In this document: positions 46,027 through 58,166 of the stretch, one piece after another
Position numbering within the stretch: position 1 is the stretch's first letter
How the letters are laid out: the number at the start of each line of letters is the position of its first letter
NCBI GenBank assembly: GCA_001510575.1
Contig: LNGK01000012.1
Span: 1,199,996-1,263,995, forward strand
Length of the DNA stretch: 64,000 bases
Source: Knoxdaviesia capensis
Lineage: Eukaryota > Ascomycota > Sordariomycetes > Microascales > Gondwanamycetaceae
Direction: 5' to 3'
The notes under the pieces: generated by a model
Seen by the model: only the letters and a program-made list of their open reading frames with translations
Database searches by the model: none
Told to the model about the DNA's origin: nothing
Program-made: the position numbers and the translations under genes

Positions 46027-47045
46027 ATGTCTCTCACCTCTCGAAAAGCGGCCCTGAACCACTTTGAAAACAAGATCAGATTCCTCTCTAACATACGCCA
46101 CGTTGCCCTCCAGAATCTCACAGACCAGGAATCCCTGCGCATGGCCGCGCTTGTCCCTCTGCCTCCGACCAGCAACATCGAATTCGTTACCCCGGACATT
46201 ATCCTGGACGGCTCATCCTGGGGTCAAATCAACGACAGCGAGAACTCATCCAAAGACAAATCGAACCCCAGCTCCGCTCTAGGATATACGGTCGAGTGGG
46301 CGTTGGGCTTCAGCCCTGGAGGGTGCTGTGATGATCTGAGCGACAGCGAGAAGGACGAAGACGACGAGCAGGAGTGGAATCTCCGCGACACTTGGTTGGC
46401 GCAGCTGGACAGCTGTCAGTGTGCTGCTTCAACCCACGATCAGGGCTTTTGCCCCGACAGAATCCAAGAGATCTTAGGTATGAACGCCCTCTTCTCCACG
46501 TCCCTAACCCCCAGATTCCATTTATCGTTCGCTGTGCGCTTTCCACTGAGGCCCGCACAAATCGTTGGAGCTTCCCCTAGCCTTAATGTCAGCGTGAGTC
46601 GCAAGACTAACAAGCAACATTTCTCGTTTCAGATCTAGGCCGTCCTGACTCCGGCATGAATCACTCGACTACCGACTCAACGCATGAGCCCGCATGGAGC
46701 GACATCAACGGCACGTGGAGTGAGACTGGCTCGGAGGAGTGTGACTCCATCCCGGAGCCAGACGCGGCCTCGTTTGTCAAAGCCGAGGAGTATATCAATT
46801 TTGTGGACTGCTTCAACATGCTCATGCTCCGACGTGAGTTCATCGATCGCAACATGGAGAACATCTACACGCGCCGCTCGCGCCGGTCTCTCAAGATGAG
46901 CACACCCACCAAGCTCCGAAACTGCGACATTGCCGATTACAGCGATATGTCCGAGACTGCGGTCGAGCAGAAGCAGCCCCGGCGGGTGGCACGCATCCGG
47001 CTATCGCATCGGACACCCATGGGCACTCGGTGGTATAAAATATGA
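46027..47045 (+). CDS. Hypothetical acidic protein, two exons
   Basis: Exons 46027-46477 and 46633-47045 are joined by a 155-nt GT-AG intron with a pyrimidine-rich acceptor (tttctcgtttcag), giving 287 residues. The chosen ATG follows acgaca. An upstream TTG extension is not needed. The joined frame reads EIL-DLGRPDSG across the splice. I do not recognise a family. Visible features are an N-terminal helix-prone stretch (SRKAALNHFENKIRFL), an acidic patch DSEKDEDDEQE near residue 120, a cysteine cluster (SCQCAAS...GFC) near 140-152, and a basic C terminus ending GTRWYKI. There is no signal peptide or membrane helix, so it is probably intracellular. Codon use and frame length support a real gene; the function is unknown. 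Confidence 0.7.
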
Positions 47046-50000
47046 GTTTGAGGGGGGTGGGCGGAGGCAGGGGGGAAGATACTGTCTCCAACGTGGACGC
47101 CCTGGTGGGGCCAGTATCTAGCATCTTGGAATAGGTTGATGGCCCATGGAAGGTTGGAGCTATGTGAAGACTGAATTTGGAACAGATTGATAGAGTCTGG
47201 TCTCTCCGAGTGACAGCATGATAGTCTGTTGAAGGTTTCTGTGGGCGCAGCCATGGAGAGCGGTCAGTGAAGGCAGTTTAGTTTCAAGATAACCACGATA
47301 CCCAATATGTGCATCAACTTAGCACATTATCTTTTATTTGTCTCTCGGATGTTTCCCGTCTCTTAATAATGGATCTCGTTTTCGTTTTTTCCTTCTCGTC
47401 CCGGGCTTTTAAGCCCCGATCGGCCGCACAAGACAAAAGACGGGAGAAGCGACCCCCAAATTCCACCATGCTACCCAGCTCCGGAATGTCAAGATTTCAG
47501 GGGGTGAGCACTTTTGGCCATGGTCGTGCTGTCGGAGATCGAGACAGAGATCTCTCCTCAGCTCATATGAACAGATCAGATGGCGGGTGTTCACTCTTTG
47601 TGGAATGTTTGCCTCGCGCGCGCATCTACAACACAGCCCGCCCAGGGTTGGGTATTGTGCTTTCAACCGTGCGCCGAGTTGTCATCAGCATGTGGGTTTC
47701 TCGTCTTCTTCAAAGCGCAAACAATGTGCTTAGGGGCCGGTGAGAATTCCTGCCCAGGACATGTCGTTCTGGGCGCACGAGGCGTCTGTCACAAGGCTTT
47801 CCCGTTGCCGCTCGCCTCTTTCTATATATAGGGTGTCAGCGTCTGTTGCTAAACGTTTGAGTGAATGTGAAGGAGGATACTTCTTGACGTGAATCTGCTA
47901 TCTATAGCCTTGAGGACTACAGAGTGCCCTCGTAATGGGCGCTTTTGTGATACATGACAGTTGGCAGTTTAAGAACCGGGGCTGAACGGGTATATACATA
48001 GCAGACAAGATAAATTAAGCCGCGTGACGATTTCTAAAATAGCAAGGCAGTACGGGATCGATTCAAGGTATGACATTGGGTTGAGTTTCTGTCAGCCGCA
48101 AAAGATCGACAAAAGCCCGACCCTAACCCTAACACATGACAAGTTTTATCCTTCGGGATGGCGTCCCTTCAAACCACGGAACCTTTTCTTCCAAACAGAT
48201 TCTGGAAAAAAGCAACTTACTGAACTTCACAGCAAGCAATAAGTTACAGCCAATAGGGTGGCGACTACGCCAAAATGAAGAGTGGAGACCGAAGAAGAGC
48301 CCAAAACTCTCTTTGCATGTCTTCCCGTCGTTCCTACCTACCACTTTGCGAATCGGACCGATTTCTCTGACAACACTAAACCAAATGCGTGCCAGTGCAT
48401 TGAAACGGTCAGATTTGGTGGCGCGCCACAAAAAGTCTGGTTAGTGTGTGTGTGGGAGAAAGGAGACCTGAAAGAAATTCTTGGGTTGTGTAGCGGGCGC
48501 AAACACCAGCAGAAGAAAAGAGCTTTTGTGCTTCCCTTTTGATGTGGGTGAATGAATGTTGTTGGTGAGTGAGGGAATGAAAAGTCAGATTCCGGTGAGA
48601 ATAGAACCAGATATTTCATCCATATTTTTTCCTTTCGTGCCGGCTTGGTGGTTTCCGCCGTCGTCGAAGGTGTTTGGTTAGTGCCTTGGGATAATAAAAA
48701 GTTCCTTAGGGGGAGGGTTTCCGAATCAGTGATCAGATAGTTTAAAATTTTCTTCTTCTCGCTGATTTCACCAGGCAGTTTTCTGGACTGGCGTAACAGA
48801 AAGAATACGTAAATGAATAGATCCGGATACTCTCTTTGCCGACAGAGGAGAGGTTGCAAAAAAACAGCAAGAACCCGGCTGGCTTCCCGCCTAGCCGGGC
48901 TGTGCATGTATGTCCTGTTGAAGGGACTTAGCTACATGTAACGTAGGAGTTGGAGAGGCATGGGCCAGACAGAGTTGTCTCTCAAAAATACCAGTGTTTT
49001 CCATGCTGATGAGGGGAGAACAAACGAAAGAAAGAGGGGAGCACGGTGGAGGCGAATTTAACGTTGCCAGCTGCATTCCTTCGCCTTCTGGCTGCTGTAG
49101 GGCCCCGTTCAGGGCAGTGTTTCGCACATGTCCGGTGGAGGTTGGCCGAGCTGTCACGCCTGACTGGAATATCTCCTGGGCGTGGAGTGCTCCTCTTCAA
49201 TGCGAAAGCGGTCTTCGGATTCTATAAGAAGAGGAGATATATACGGCAAAAGAAGGGAATGCCCTGATAATCGCATTGTCTTGACTAACAAAGGCACAGG
49301 TGGACGACGAGGCTGACCGAGTCTGCAGTTCTTGCCCACCGTATCCAAGTCTGGGTCGTGGCAACCGTTGCACAGGCGGGTATTTCAAAGCAGTGAAGCC
49401 AATCACAAGCTTGTTACGGACCCGATGGGCGCTGGAGAAGCCACTCAATAAGAGGCAAAGAAAGAGAAAAAGAAGCTACCTTAAGAACAAGATGATTATA
49501 TATAGCGAAGAGTCTGCTCAGAGTGTATCACGATCTCGCCGACTTCCGAGGGAGGACTTGCCCACCATCAAGGACCTCTTTACTCACATATATGGACTGT
49601 ACTGTACTGTACTGTACTGTACAAGAGGGGTTTGGGCACGGCTGGCATTTTGATCTTCAGACATGCAATCAATACTTGCCCGCAGCATCAATAGCATAGA
49701 CGTTCAATCTAGTGGTAAATGAGCAGGCCGCGCGAGGAAAAGGCTGAACACACACCACATAGGAAGTGATTTCCTGATCTGGATAGTGGCCCGCACTGCG
49801 GAAGAAGGAAGCATTTTCAAAAGAAAACAAAAGTGAAGTGTGCTGAAACACAATGGCAAGAGGGGAATTGCCGGAATTGATGGTCGACAAAGGGGGGGGC
49901 TCGAGCACTATTAATTCAATCGAGGCACATCACTTTGGAAGAGGCGCAATTTTCAGTTATTTGTGCCAAAAGAGCCTGCCCGATCAGGCCCACTACCCCA

Positions 50001-50880
50001 GACCACGATACCATACCCCATATCGATTATCCTGCCCATGTTCTTCTCTCATCATGAGACGAAAACACCTCATGCTGGGTGGTAAGTTGGCGGTGGTCTG
50101 CCTGTGTGTGATCTCGAATGAAGCAGGTTTTTGGGTTTGGACGTGCACCCGTTCTTATGCTTCGTGACAGCATTTTTATGTTCACAGGGCGACCGCGTTT
50201 ATGCGGGACAGAGTGGACGGACAGTCGGTCTGGGAGCTCAATTTTCCTCATTCGTCTCTCAGCCTTCTTCCCCCTCTATCTATGCTCGTTCATTTATCCG
50301 AGGCTCGAATTTATGCCTATCATCGGTGCAGGGAGCTTTAGCAAAGCATCTGCTATCCAGATAGAGTGATGCCGCAAGTACTCTATTACGGGAGACAGGA
50401 ATCCAAAACACGGTCAAGAATCCTTCACGGACGGCCTGAAGAATATCCATCCAGCTGCTTTCACGAGCCAAAACCAAAACTGTTCGCTTCAGGCGATCTA
50501 TTTTTACGCTCGTTGAACCTGACAGGTTTCGATCGAGGAGGGTATGGCTTGGATTTTTCTTCTCAATCGAACCAACACCAATGCTAGCCTGCAGCATTGA
50601 CAGACGCGAGATAGTGTAGCAAGTACTTCAAACTTCGACGCGCAATACAATTATTGTGTGATATACGAGAAAAGATACTTGTGTATCTACCAGCCAAGGT
50701 AAGTCTTCTTCGTCCTCTTCGTCCTAGCTAAAGCTCTGGCCTTCTCTGGGGGAACGTATGTACCTAACTTACGCGGAAGACGTACAAAAGGGACTTGGCC
50801 ACGGAGATCCCGGGCGTTGAAATTTGGGGCCCTCTGATCGTCCTACAGGGCCATTCACGTCTGTAAGAGCCTGTAACTAA
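47046..50880. other. Intergenic region of about 3.8 kb
   Basis: No supported gene. Short ORFs on both strands have no domains. It contains an (ACTGT)5 array at 49,596 and a G8 run near 49,890. Confidence 0.4.
49596..49622. repeat. (ACTGT)5 microsatellite
   Basis: Five direct ACTGT units plus AC. This is the inverse orientation of the ACAGT units seen at 22.4 kb and belongs to the same pentamer family as the palindromes at 15.8-16.1 kb. Confidence 0.85.
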
Positions 50881-51717
50881 TTATTCCTTTTGTTCCTATG
50901 TGGCGTAGCCTTCCTCGTTTCTTTTCCTCTGTTCCTTCTCTCCCCCCAGCCCTTTTTACCCAGAAAGTTAAGTTTTCTGTCATTCCCTCACCCCAGTTTT
51001 TCTTTCTCTCGTTTTTTCCCTCTTCTTCCCCCTACCGCCTTCTTCATCCAATTTCTCTCTCCTCTCTCCCTCTCTTTTCTGACTCGCATACATTTCCACC
51101 AATCTATCACCAGATCTCAACTCTCGTTTCTTCCTTCAAAGCGCTTCATTCGATCCAAAATCGGTTTCCCATTTCCTCCTCTCAACACACGTTTTATTAC
51201 ACATTTTTCATTTTTCTCCCGTTCTTCCTTTGCCAACCGACCGCCAACAAGAAACCTGCCCCAGTCCCCGCTTCCCCAGCTTTCATCAACCCCCGAAAGG
51301 CCCGAATAACTTCACGCATACCTGTTTCTCGCTTCTCTTTGGCCTTGAATATTTTTTTCCATTAGAAAATATTTCCTAGTACAACAACGCTTATGGCTGC
51401 ATTCTAGCACAGGGCATAAAAAAGAAACGCCATCTGCTTGTCGACGCTGTCGCCCTGGCATCGCGCCGTATTCAAGGCTTATCGACTCTTCTATCCAACA
51501 ATCTGACGAAATCGACTTTTGCGACGAAGAGGACTCTCAGAATCGACATAATCTTTTTAACGCCTGCGTCTCTTTGTCTTGATTCCTCTGTGTGTCGTAC
51601 CTGATCGTCGTTGGTGTTTCTACTAAGTGTACGACTCAGCACCACTCGGTCTCTTTTCTTTCTCTGGCATTCGTCTTTGACCCATCTCCACCCACATCTT
51701 CAACACAACCCGACATC
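50881..51717 (+). promoter_or_regulatory. Pyrimidine-rich 5' leader with a five-codon uORF
   Basis: The + strand is strongly C/T-rich from about 50,885 to 51,370 and has no ATG between 50,900 and 51,392. One ATG at 51,393 opens a minimal uORF (M-A-A-F-stop, 51,393-51,407). The next ATG is the start of the Zn2Cys6 gene at 51,718. This looks like a long mRNA leader with one small uORF that could tune translation. Transcript data are needed. Confidence 0.5.
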
Positions 51718-53876
51718 ATGTCGTCACAGGCTGTTAAACGGGCCTGCGACGCCTGCCATCGCCGGAAGGTCAAATGCGATGGCGTCAACCCGTGTCGCAA
51801 CTGCTCGTCAGCCCAGCTCTCTTGCACATACAATGCCATTCCGCAGAAGAAGGGCCCTAAGGGCTCGCGCGCCAAAGTCATCACCGAACTGCGCGAGACC
51901 CAGCGCCAGACTTCGCTCTACGCAAAGGTGCAACGACGCCTGACCGAGTCTTCCTCTCCTCAGGGAAACCCCGCCACCACTCCTAGCCACGGCCTTCTCT
52001 CCACCGATCTGATCAAGGAGTGCCTCGAGTTCTACTTCGCCCACGTCTACCCAAAGCTCCCCATCCTCGACCCGTCGCTGCTTGATCGCAACCTGTACTT
52101 GGAGCAGAACCGGGAACTTTATTGCCTCATCACCAGCCTATGCGCCTTCATCATCATCCAGCCCGGCTTTAACTTCCCGGCCGCCGATTTTGTCCCGCTC
52201 GATGGCCATCCCGGCACTGTGATGGCCGCGAGCTCCCTTCTCGTGGAAGAGACTCTCCGTGTGCGCGCCGGCATCGATTTCCTGAGTCAGCCTTCCCAGA
52301 ATGCCATTGCCACGTGCTACTTCCTTTTCGCCTTCCATCGTGGCCTCCAGACCACCGAGCGGTCTTGGTTCTATCTCCGTGAGGCCACCACCTTGGCCTT
52401 CATGGCCAATATGCACAGGGAGGTGACTTATTCGCAATGGGACCCTCTGGAGGCTTGCCGGAGACGCAGACTCTACTGGCTCCTTGTCGCATCAGAAAGG
52501 TAAACTCCACTTGGGAACTTCGCTTTGTGTGTTCAATTTATGTCTAAGTTACGCGATACTAACCGCCGCGCTTTTGTAGAGCCTATTCCATTAATTATAA
52601 GAAGCCCATCACCCTTCCAATCACCGTCAACCTGCCATCTCTGGCTGATGATCCTACCGAGTCACAGCCTGATCAGTTTGCCGAGTTCATTGCAGCCGTC
52701 TCGGCCTTCAGACATTTTGACTCGAAGCTGATGGCCGAATGGGCTGAGATTCAGGCCATGCTGACACCAGAACGCGTCGCTCCCCTGGAGAAGCAGCTAT
52801 CCAACCTGATCCCACCCAATGGACTTTCGGATCTGGATATTGAGTCAAACCAGGGCTGGCTCAAGTCTACTGGCTGGCAAGTATCTGACGGAGCTGCTCC
52901 ACCCAAGGATGGCTCGTGGAAGCCCACTACTGATTTGTCCCGCAACTTCTGCATGATGCTTGCCTCCCAATTCCCCGCGCCGCCGGAGATGGACTTGGCC
53001 AGCTCTGGTGTTATCACACGGCTGCTTGATATCACAAGCGGCTTCGTTGATTCACTCTTGCTCAAGCCTATTCCTCGCCGCCCCTTCACTACCAGCAATC
53101 CTCGGGACTTCCTTCACCTGCTGATCAACATTGCTGGTCTTCTAAGAGACGGCCATAACAACCTTGCTCCCCTGCTCGTTACGAAGATCAACCAGACGCT
53201 TTCTGTGATCATTGATCCCATGCTTGCCAACGAGCCCGAGAACATTAACAACTCCCTCGGCAGCATTGACATCTTCGACGGCTTCGGAAATGCCGGCATG
53301 GGCCAGCCCACGCCGCAGATGCAGCTGGCTCTCGACTCGGGCGACTTTGATTTCAAGATTGCCATCCCGGATATGACCCCGCCCACCGACATGTCCAGCC
53401 GGGGCACTCCCCCCAACGGCACTCAAGGTTCTCAGATGTCGCAGCAGCAACAGCAGAGCCTGTCCCCTCCGTTTATCGCGTCGCCCACTGTCATGTCGCC
53501 CGGCATGGAGTTTGGCCACCAGAATCTGGGCGGGTTTGCCCCGCTGCCAGAGCTTCTGGGGCCCCTGGTGTCGCCCCCACATCCCCAGGCGCAACTGTCT
53601 CATAACCAGCACGCGCCGGGAAATGTGATGCACAACCAGTCGATGGCGCAGAACCAGATGCACGTGCCGATGGGCCTGAACATGGGCATGATGCCGCAGA
53701 ACTCGGCCCATCTGGCCCACCAGCCTCACGGTCAGATGGCTCCCCAGCGCGCCAACTCGTTTGCAATTCCCGGCCCGTCGATTCCGCGCACCGTCGGGGA
53801 CTTCCATGCCATGCAACGGGGCAACTCGGACATGAATGGGAATCCAATGGCCGGAGCCGGACTGCAGTGGCATTAA
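51718..53876 (+). CDS. Zn2Cys6 transcription factor, Gln/Met-rich C terminus
   Basis: Exons 51718-52499 and 52580-53876 are joined by an 80-nt GT-AG intron (frame joins ...ASE-R-AYSINYKKP), giving 692 residues. The ATG at 51718 starts MSSQAVKRACDAC, placing the binuclear zinc cluster at the N terminus: Cys 10, 13, 20, 26, 29 and 36 with spacing 2-6-5-2-6. A basic linker KKGPKGSRAK and a short coiled region follow. Next is the fungal-specific regulatory domain (about 100-400), containing the FAFHRGLQTTERSWFYLREA segment. The last 200 residues are low-complexity, rich in Gln, Met, Pro and His, typical of an activation region. A nuclear regulator. The KKGPKGSRAK linker recalls sugar-utilisation regulators, but I cannot assign a named orthologue. 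Confidence 0.9.
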
Positions 53877-55989
53877 TCTTGTACAGACCGGGCTACTACA
53901 TGGCCTGTCCTTCGGCGTGCTGGAAGAAGTCGCTTTCGGGCGGCCTTCTCCTTTTTTTGCAACCAACTATCCTACGATGCTAATGTCCCCTCGAAAAAAA
54001 ACCCAAAAAGCACCATGCGCTTCTTTTTTTTTTCTATTCTAACACCGCTACTTGGCTCAGTGATACCTGGTGGCGAGCGTTCCATTTCTTCCCGAACTTA
54101 TTTGTTTTTTATCTTCTCTTTTCTCTTGTTCTGAGATTTCTTGTTTGGGTCGGCGTTGGTGGGGAGTTTGTACGGAACCCGGAAACGAAAGGCGGTGCCT
54201 TTACGGAATGAGATTTTGCCGGTTTTTGGTGCTTTAGCTACCACGGTTGTTACTTTTAGGTTCTTACGATTTTGTTTCTTTTTGGATCTTCTTTTTTCTC
54301 CCTTCTTGGGGGAGATGGTTCTTTCTGTGGTGGACCCCCTTTTCTTGTTATATTTCTTTACTGTCACAGCGGGTTTCCCTGGTCTTGATGATCTGGTGTG
54401 ATCGCATCGCGGTCTACTGCCACAATTTCGGGACTTGGGACCGGCGACAGGCTCTTATTCTTTTGGAGGTTCCTGTTCCTTTTCTTGTTATGCGAACTAT
54501 ACCGTACGGTAGTTTTCAATGATGAATTTAGATATGTTATTTCAAAATCTTGCTTGCTCGATTCAAATGTGTTCATGGAAATGAATAGGTCACCCTGGGC
54601 GGCTTGGTCTCTGTACTGTTCTCTCGTGAAAACGACCGAAAAACCACCACGCCGGAAGTGCTCGTCTGAGGTAGATGTGAGGTTGTGTCTGCCTGGCCAC
54701 CTGTGTTGTTGCACCGCTTCGGTGGTGTAAACCGGGGACGCAGCAACCCGCCCACACAGCGAGTGTGGGACATCGTGTCGTGCGTGACACTGCCTTCACC
54801 GTACATGCGGACATGCGGAACTGTTTGCAGCGCAGGACGCAGATTCGTTGGCTGCACACAAATGGAGGATAATTGAGCCGGCAGGCTGTGTGAAGGGGCC
54901 CCCTCGATCTAGCCAGTGCAAATACACGCTCTACACTACCACGATGGGGAGGGCTCTGGGGGCTTAAAAAACTACAGACCGGTTTACGGGGGCGGTACAA
55001 GTTTCGAAGGCTGAAGAAGAATGGGAAAAACTTGGAATTTGAGTAAAGCAAGAACCGAACAGCACAGGGGACAGCGGACAGACGAGAGATAAGATCGAGA
55101 AATCCATACCAAGAAGAGCAGAAAAGACACAAAAACAAAAAAGGACATGCGGAGAAACAACCATAATATCAAAAAACCTAAGACCGTAAAAGACAAGGAA
55201 GAAAGACAGGAAACGAAAGAGAAAAACCACGAAAAAAGCGACAAACAACCCAGAAAGCAACACCAACAGTAAAGCAGGAAAACAGAAGAAAAAGAAAAGA
55301 AAAAAGGACAAATCGGGAGGAAAGCCAGATCACATACTGCCCCGAGATTCCATCCATCCAAGCGAAGAACAGAAGATCAACACAGAATAGGAGAGACAGA
55401 CAGACCCTACTGACATCCCAGCCACCTATTTCCTACACATCTAGCTACAGGCCAGATGCCAAAAAACAAAGATAAGAGAAAAGGGTAACGGTGAGATAGA
55501 GAGAGAGGAGGGTAGGTTGAGAGGCGGGCGAGAAAGGCGAGAAAAGAGGAGAGGATGAGAGTGAAGAAGCGAATGGAGTGAAGGGCCGATAGTGAGAGAT
55601 AGTGAGAGATAGAGAGAGAGCCGAGTGAGAACGAAAAGACCGAGAAAGAGAAGAACGAATAGAAACCCTAGAGAGACGCAAGAACTGACTACCCTAATCC
55701 CCGTTCCCTTTACCAATGCCCATAACAAAAACATTTACCAAACCTTTTCCCCTATAAACAAATGAACAGAACCCATGGTTCCCTTAAAAAAAGCAATCAT
55801 TCTATTTGCTCGTCCTGGAGGAGGTATCAGGAGTAGGGGCCGTGACTGCATGCGATCAAGCTGGCGTGGGGCATCTGCTCTCCTGTTCCAGACAACTGCT
55901 TCAAGAAAGGGTGGGAGGACTCTGCTTCAGCTGGAAAAGGGGGCCGTGAGAATTTAACAGAAGAGGAAGATCGTTGTAACTTAGTCAAA
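53877..55989. other. Convergent region between the Zn2Cys6 gene and ccr4
   Basis: About 2.1 kb without a supported gene. From 54,960 to 55,760 the + strand is strongly purine-rich with AG microsatellites (about 55,495-55,650), so the ccr4-sense strand is pyrimidine-rich, as is the fhipA 3' flank. ORFs on the minus strand here are Leu/Ser/Phe-rich products of that bias. Confidence 0.45.
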
Positions 55990-58166
55990 CTAGCGACCAC
56001 CCCCGGTTCGAGATGACGACCCGCCAAAATCCGGCTCCGGCAGCGACTTCTTCTCCTTGCGAGCCTTGATGACAAACTCCGCGCACAGCTGGATGTGATC
56101 GGCAGGGAAGTGGTAGTTGGGGAACGCGGGCACTCTCCGTAGGTAGTCTGCGTCCGGAGGTCCCAGTAGCTCAACCACCTCGAGCGTGTTGGTGCTGTAC
56201 CACAGGTAGTCAATGACGTCGGCGAAACCGGGCGTGTAGTTGGTGAAAGCCAGCTCGTCGGGCGTGCCCTTGAGGTGGGCGTAGGCGTCCCGGAGGGAGA
56301 ACGGGTGCTCGATTCCATCCCGAGTAAAGCTGCCGTATTGGTAGTTGCTGATTTCCAGATGGTCGGGAGCCACACGTCCCAGGTTCATCAGCTCGTACAC
56401 TGAGCTGTCCTCCGTCGAGTTGAAGTCGCCGCACACGAACAGCGGAATATCGGTGTTATTGCGATATTCCTGACTCGGGGCAGGTTCCAAAACAGGCGGC
56501 GGGGGAGGCCCGTCGGTGCCGTCCGAGGGGACAACGATCTGCTTCTTGTCCTTGAGAGCGGGCCAGCGCGCATACTTCTCTGCTAGCTTCGTCACATGCT
56601 CCATCATGATACCGGTCTGGATAGTCTTGACATCGGCCAGCGCCGAGTCCCACGTGAGATGGACATTGACCAGGATCATACGGGCACCAGTTACTCGGCT
56701 TTCGAAGAAGCAAATAACAGCGATGTTGTCCTTTGGCATGACTCGGTTGAAAACATCGTGCTGGTTCTTCATATCCGGGCGGTTGATAGCAATCGTGGCA
56801 AACTCGATCAACTGCTTATCGAGTAGGATGAACTTGCTGTTTTTCCAGAAGACAGCACAGCCGTCCACACCAAGAGCATCCTTCTCGTTCATTGTCCGAG
56901 CTCGCGATTTGGGCCACTGCACTCCCTTGTAGTCGATCTGCGCAAGCTCGGGGCTAAAGTCTTCTTTGAAAGCCTCGGTGGAAATTTCCTGGATACAGAG
57001 GAAATCTGCGTCCTTCATCCGGAGTTCGTCGAAAATGACCTCCTTGCGGTACTCCCAGTTGAGTGCATTAGATGGAGTATATCCATATATCTGCGGGGTG
57101 GCGTACTTGTCACACAGAACGTTCCATGTGAACACCTTGATCCGCTCAAGACTGGGAGACACATCCTCTTGGATGACGATCGACTTTCTGGGAGGGGGCG
57201 GAGCGGGAACTGCACGGAGAAGCACAAAGTTAGTATCTTGAGCAACACGGAGCGATGCATTCGGTGGGGGAAGGGCGTACTAGGCATATTCTCGCGCAGG
57301 TAGTTGACAAGCGCACTTGTTCCTCGTTCCGCTAGTAACTTCTTGAGCTGTGGGTTCAAAGGGTTGCCCTCGATGCCAATGACTTCCAGCATGTGCAAGG
57401 ATCCGAGCTCATTCGGCAGATCTCGAATCCGGTTGTCGAACATGAGGAGTTTCTTGAGGTATGTGCACATTCCGAGTTCGGGAGGCAGCGACGAGATCTG
57501 GTTGTTAGAAGCATCCAACCACCGTAGTTGGCGCAACTGGCCGACGGACGCAGGAAGGATGGAAAGCTTGTTCGACGCGATGAATAGCTCTTGAAGAAAG
57601 TCGTATTGGAACAGTGGAGGCGCGAGGTTGCGAAGGCCTTGGCCACTGAGGTCGAGGTTGTGCCAGTCCTGGCGCTTGTTGGACTTTTCAATTGCCAGCG
57701 GTCGTCTCATGTCATCGGTATCCTCTCCAGCTTTGCCATTTCCAGATAGAGAAGGGCCTAGAATGCCCTTGTTCTCGTTTGCTCGGAGTCTGGCATAGTA
57801 GTGGGGTTGGTGCTGCTCAGTCATGGTGGCATGAGCGCGTTCCGAGTCTTTATGTAGACGCACCTGTTCAGCCCAGTGCTCTGTCATAGGCGGCTGTTGA
57901 CCGGGTCGCGCTCCATGGCCATTCTGAAGCGATGCAGCGCTGTAAGCGGAAACACTTGGCATGACGCCAGAAAAGGCATGATGGCCAAGAACGGACCCGT
58001 TTCCTCCATGGGAAGGATCAGCCTGTTGATGGTGCTGTTGAACGTGTGCTGGGTGCTGTTGCTGGTGGCCACCATGTGGCGGGAAAAAATATGGATTCAT
58101 TCTGTTTCCAGTATTTGTGGCAGGGAGGTTGCGGGATTGGTTTGACGGGGCTTGAGGTTGGTACAT
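55990..58166 (-). CDS. ccr4: CCR4 poly(A)-specific 3'-exoribonuclease of the Ccr4-Not complex
   Basis: Exons 58166-57281 and 57209-55990 (71-nt intron, GTACGC...CAG) give 701 residues. The N terminus is His/Gln-rich. A leucine-rich repeat block follows at about 170-275 (LDLSGQGLRNL, NKLSILPASVGQL, NNQISSLPPELG, NRIRDLPNELGSL), the Ccr4 docking surface for Caf1/Not. The endonuclease/exonuclease/phosphatase domain starts at about 319 with KVFTWNVLCDKYATP and continues with CIQEIST, CGDFNSTEDS, DVIDYLWYS and the final PADH catalytic histidine motif. It shortens mRNA poly(A) tails in the cytoplasm. ATG 58166 is the first ATG after about 340 nt free of ATG on this strand. However, the open frame continues upstream without an ATG to a stop near 58,310, so an extra 5' exon is possible. 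Confidence 0.93.

Noticed and set aside
48117..48134. CCCTAACCCTAA, telomere-like units
   Set aside because: Only two copies inside ordinary intergenic sequence; too short to suggest an old chromosome end.
54590..55734. Overlapping minus-strand frames rich in Leu, Ser and Phe
   Set aside because: They follow the purine/pyrimidine bias of the strand and have no domain; two or three frames are open at once, as expected from the bias.
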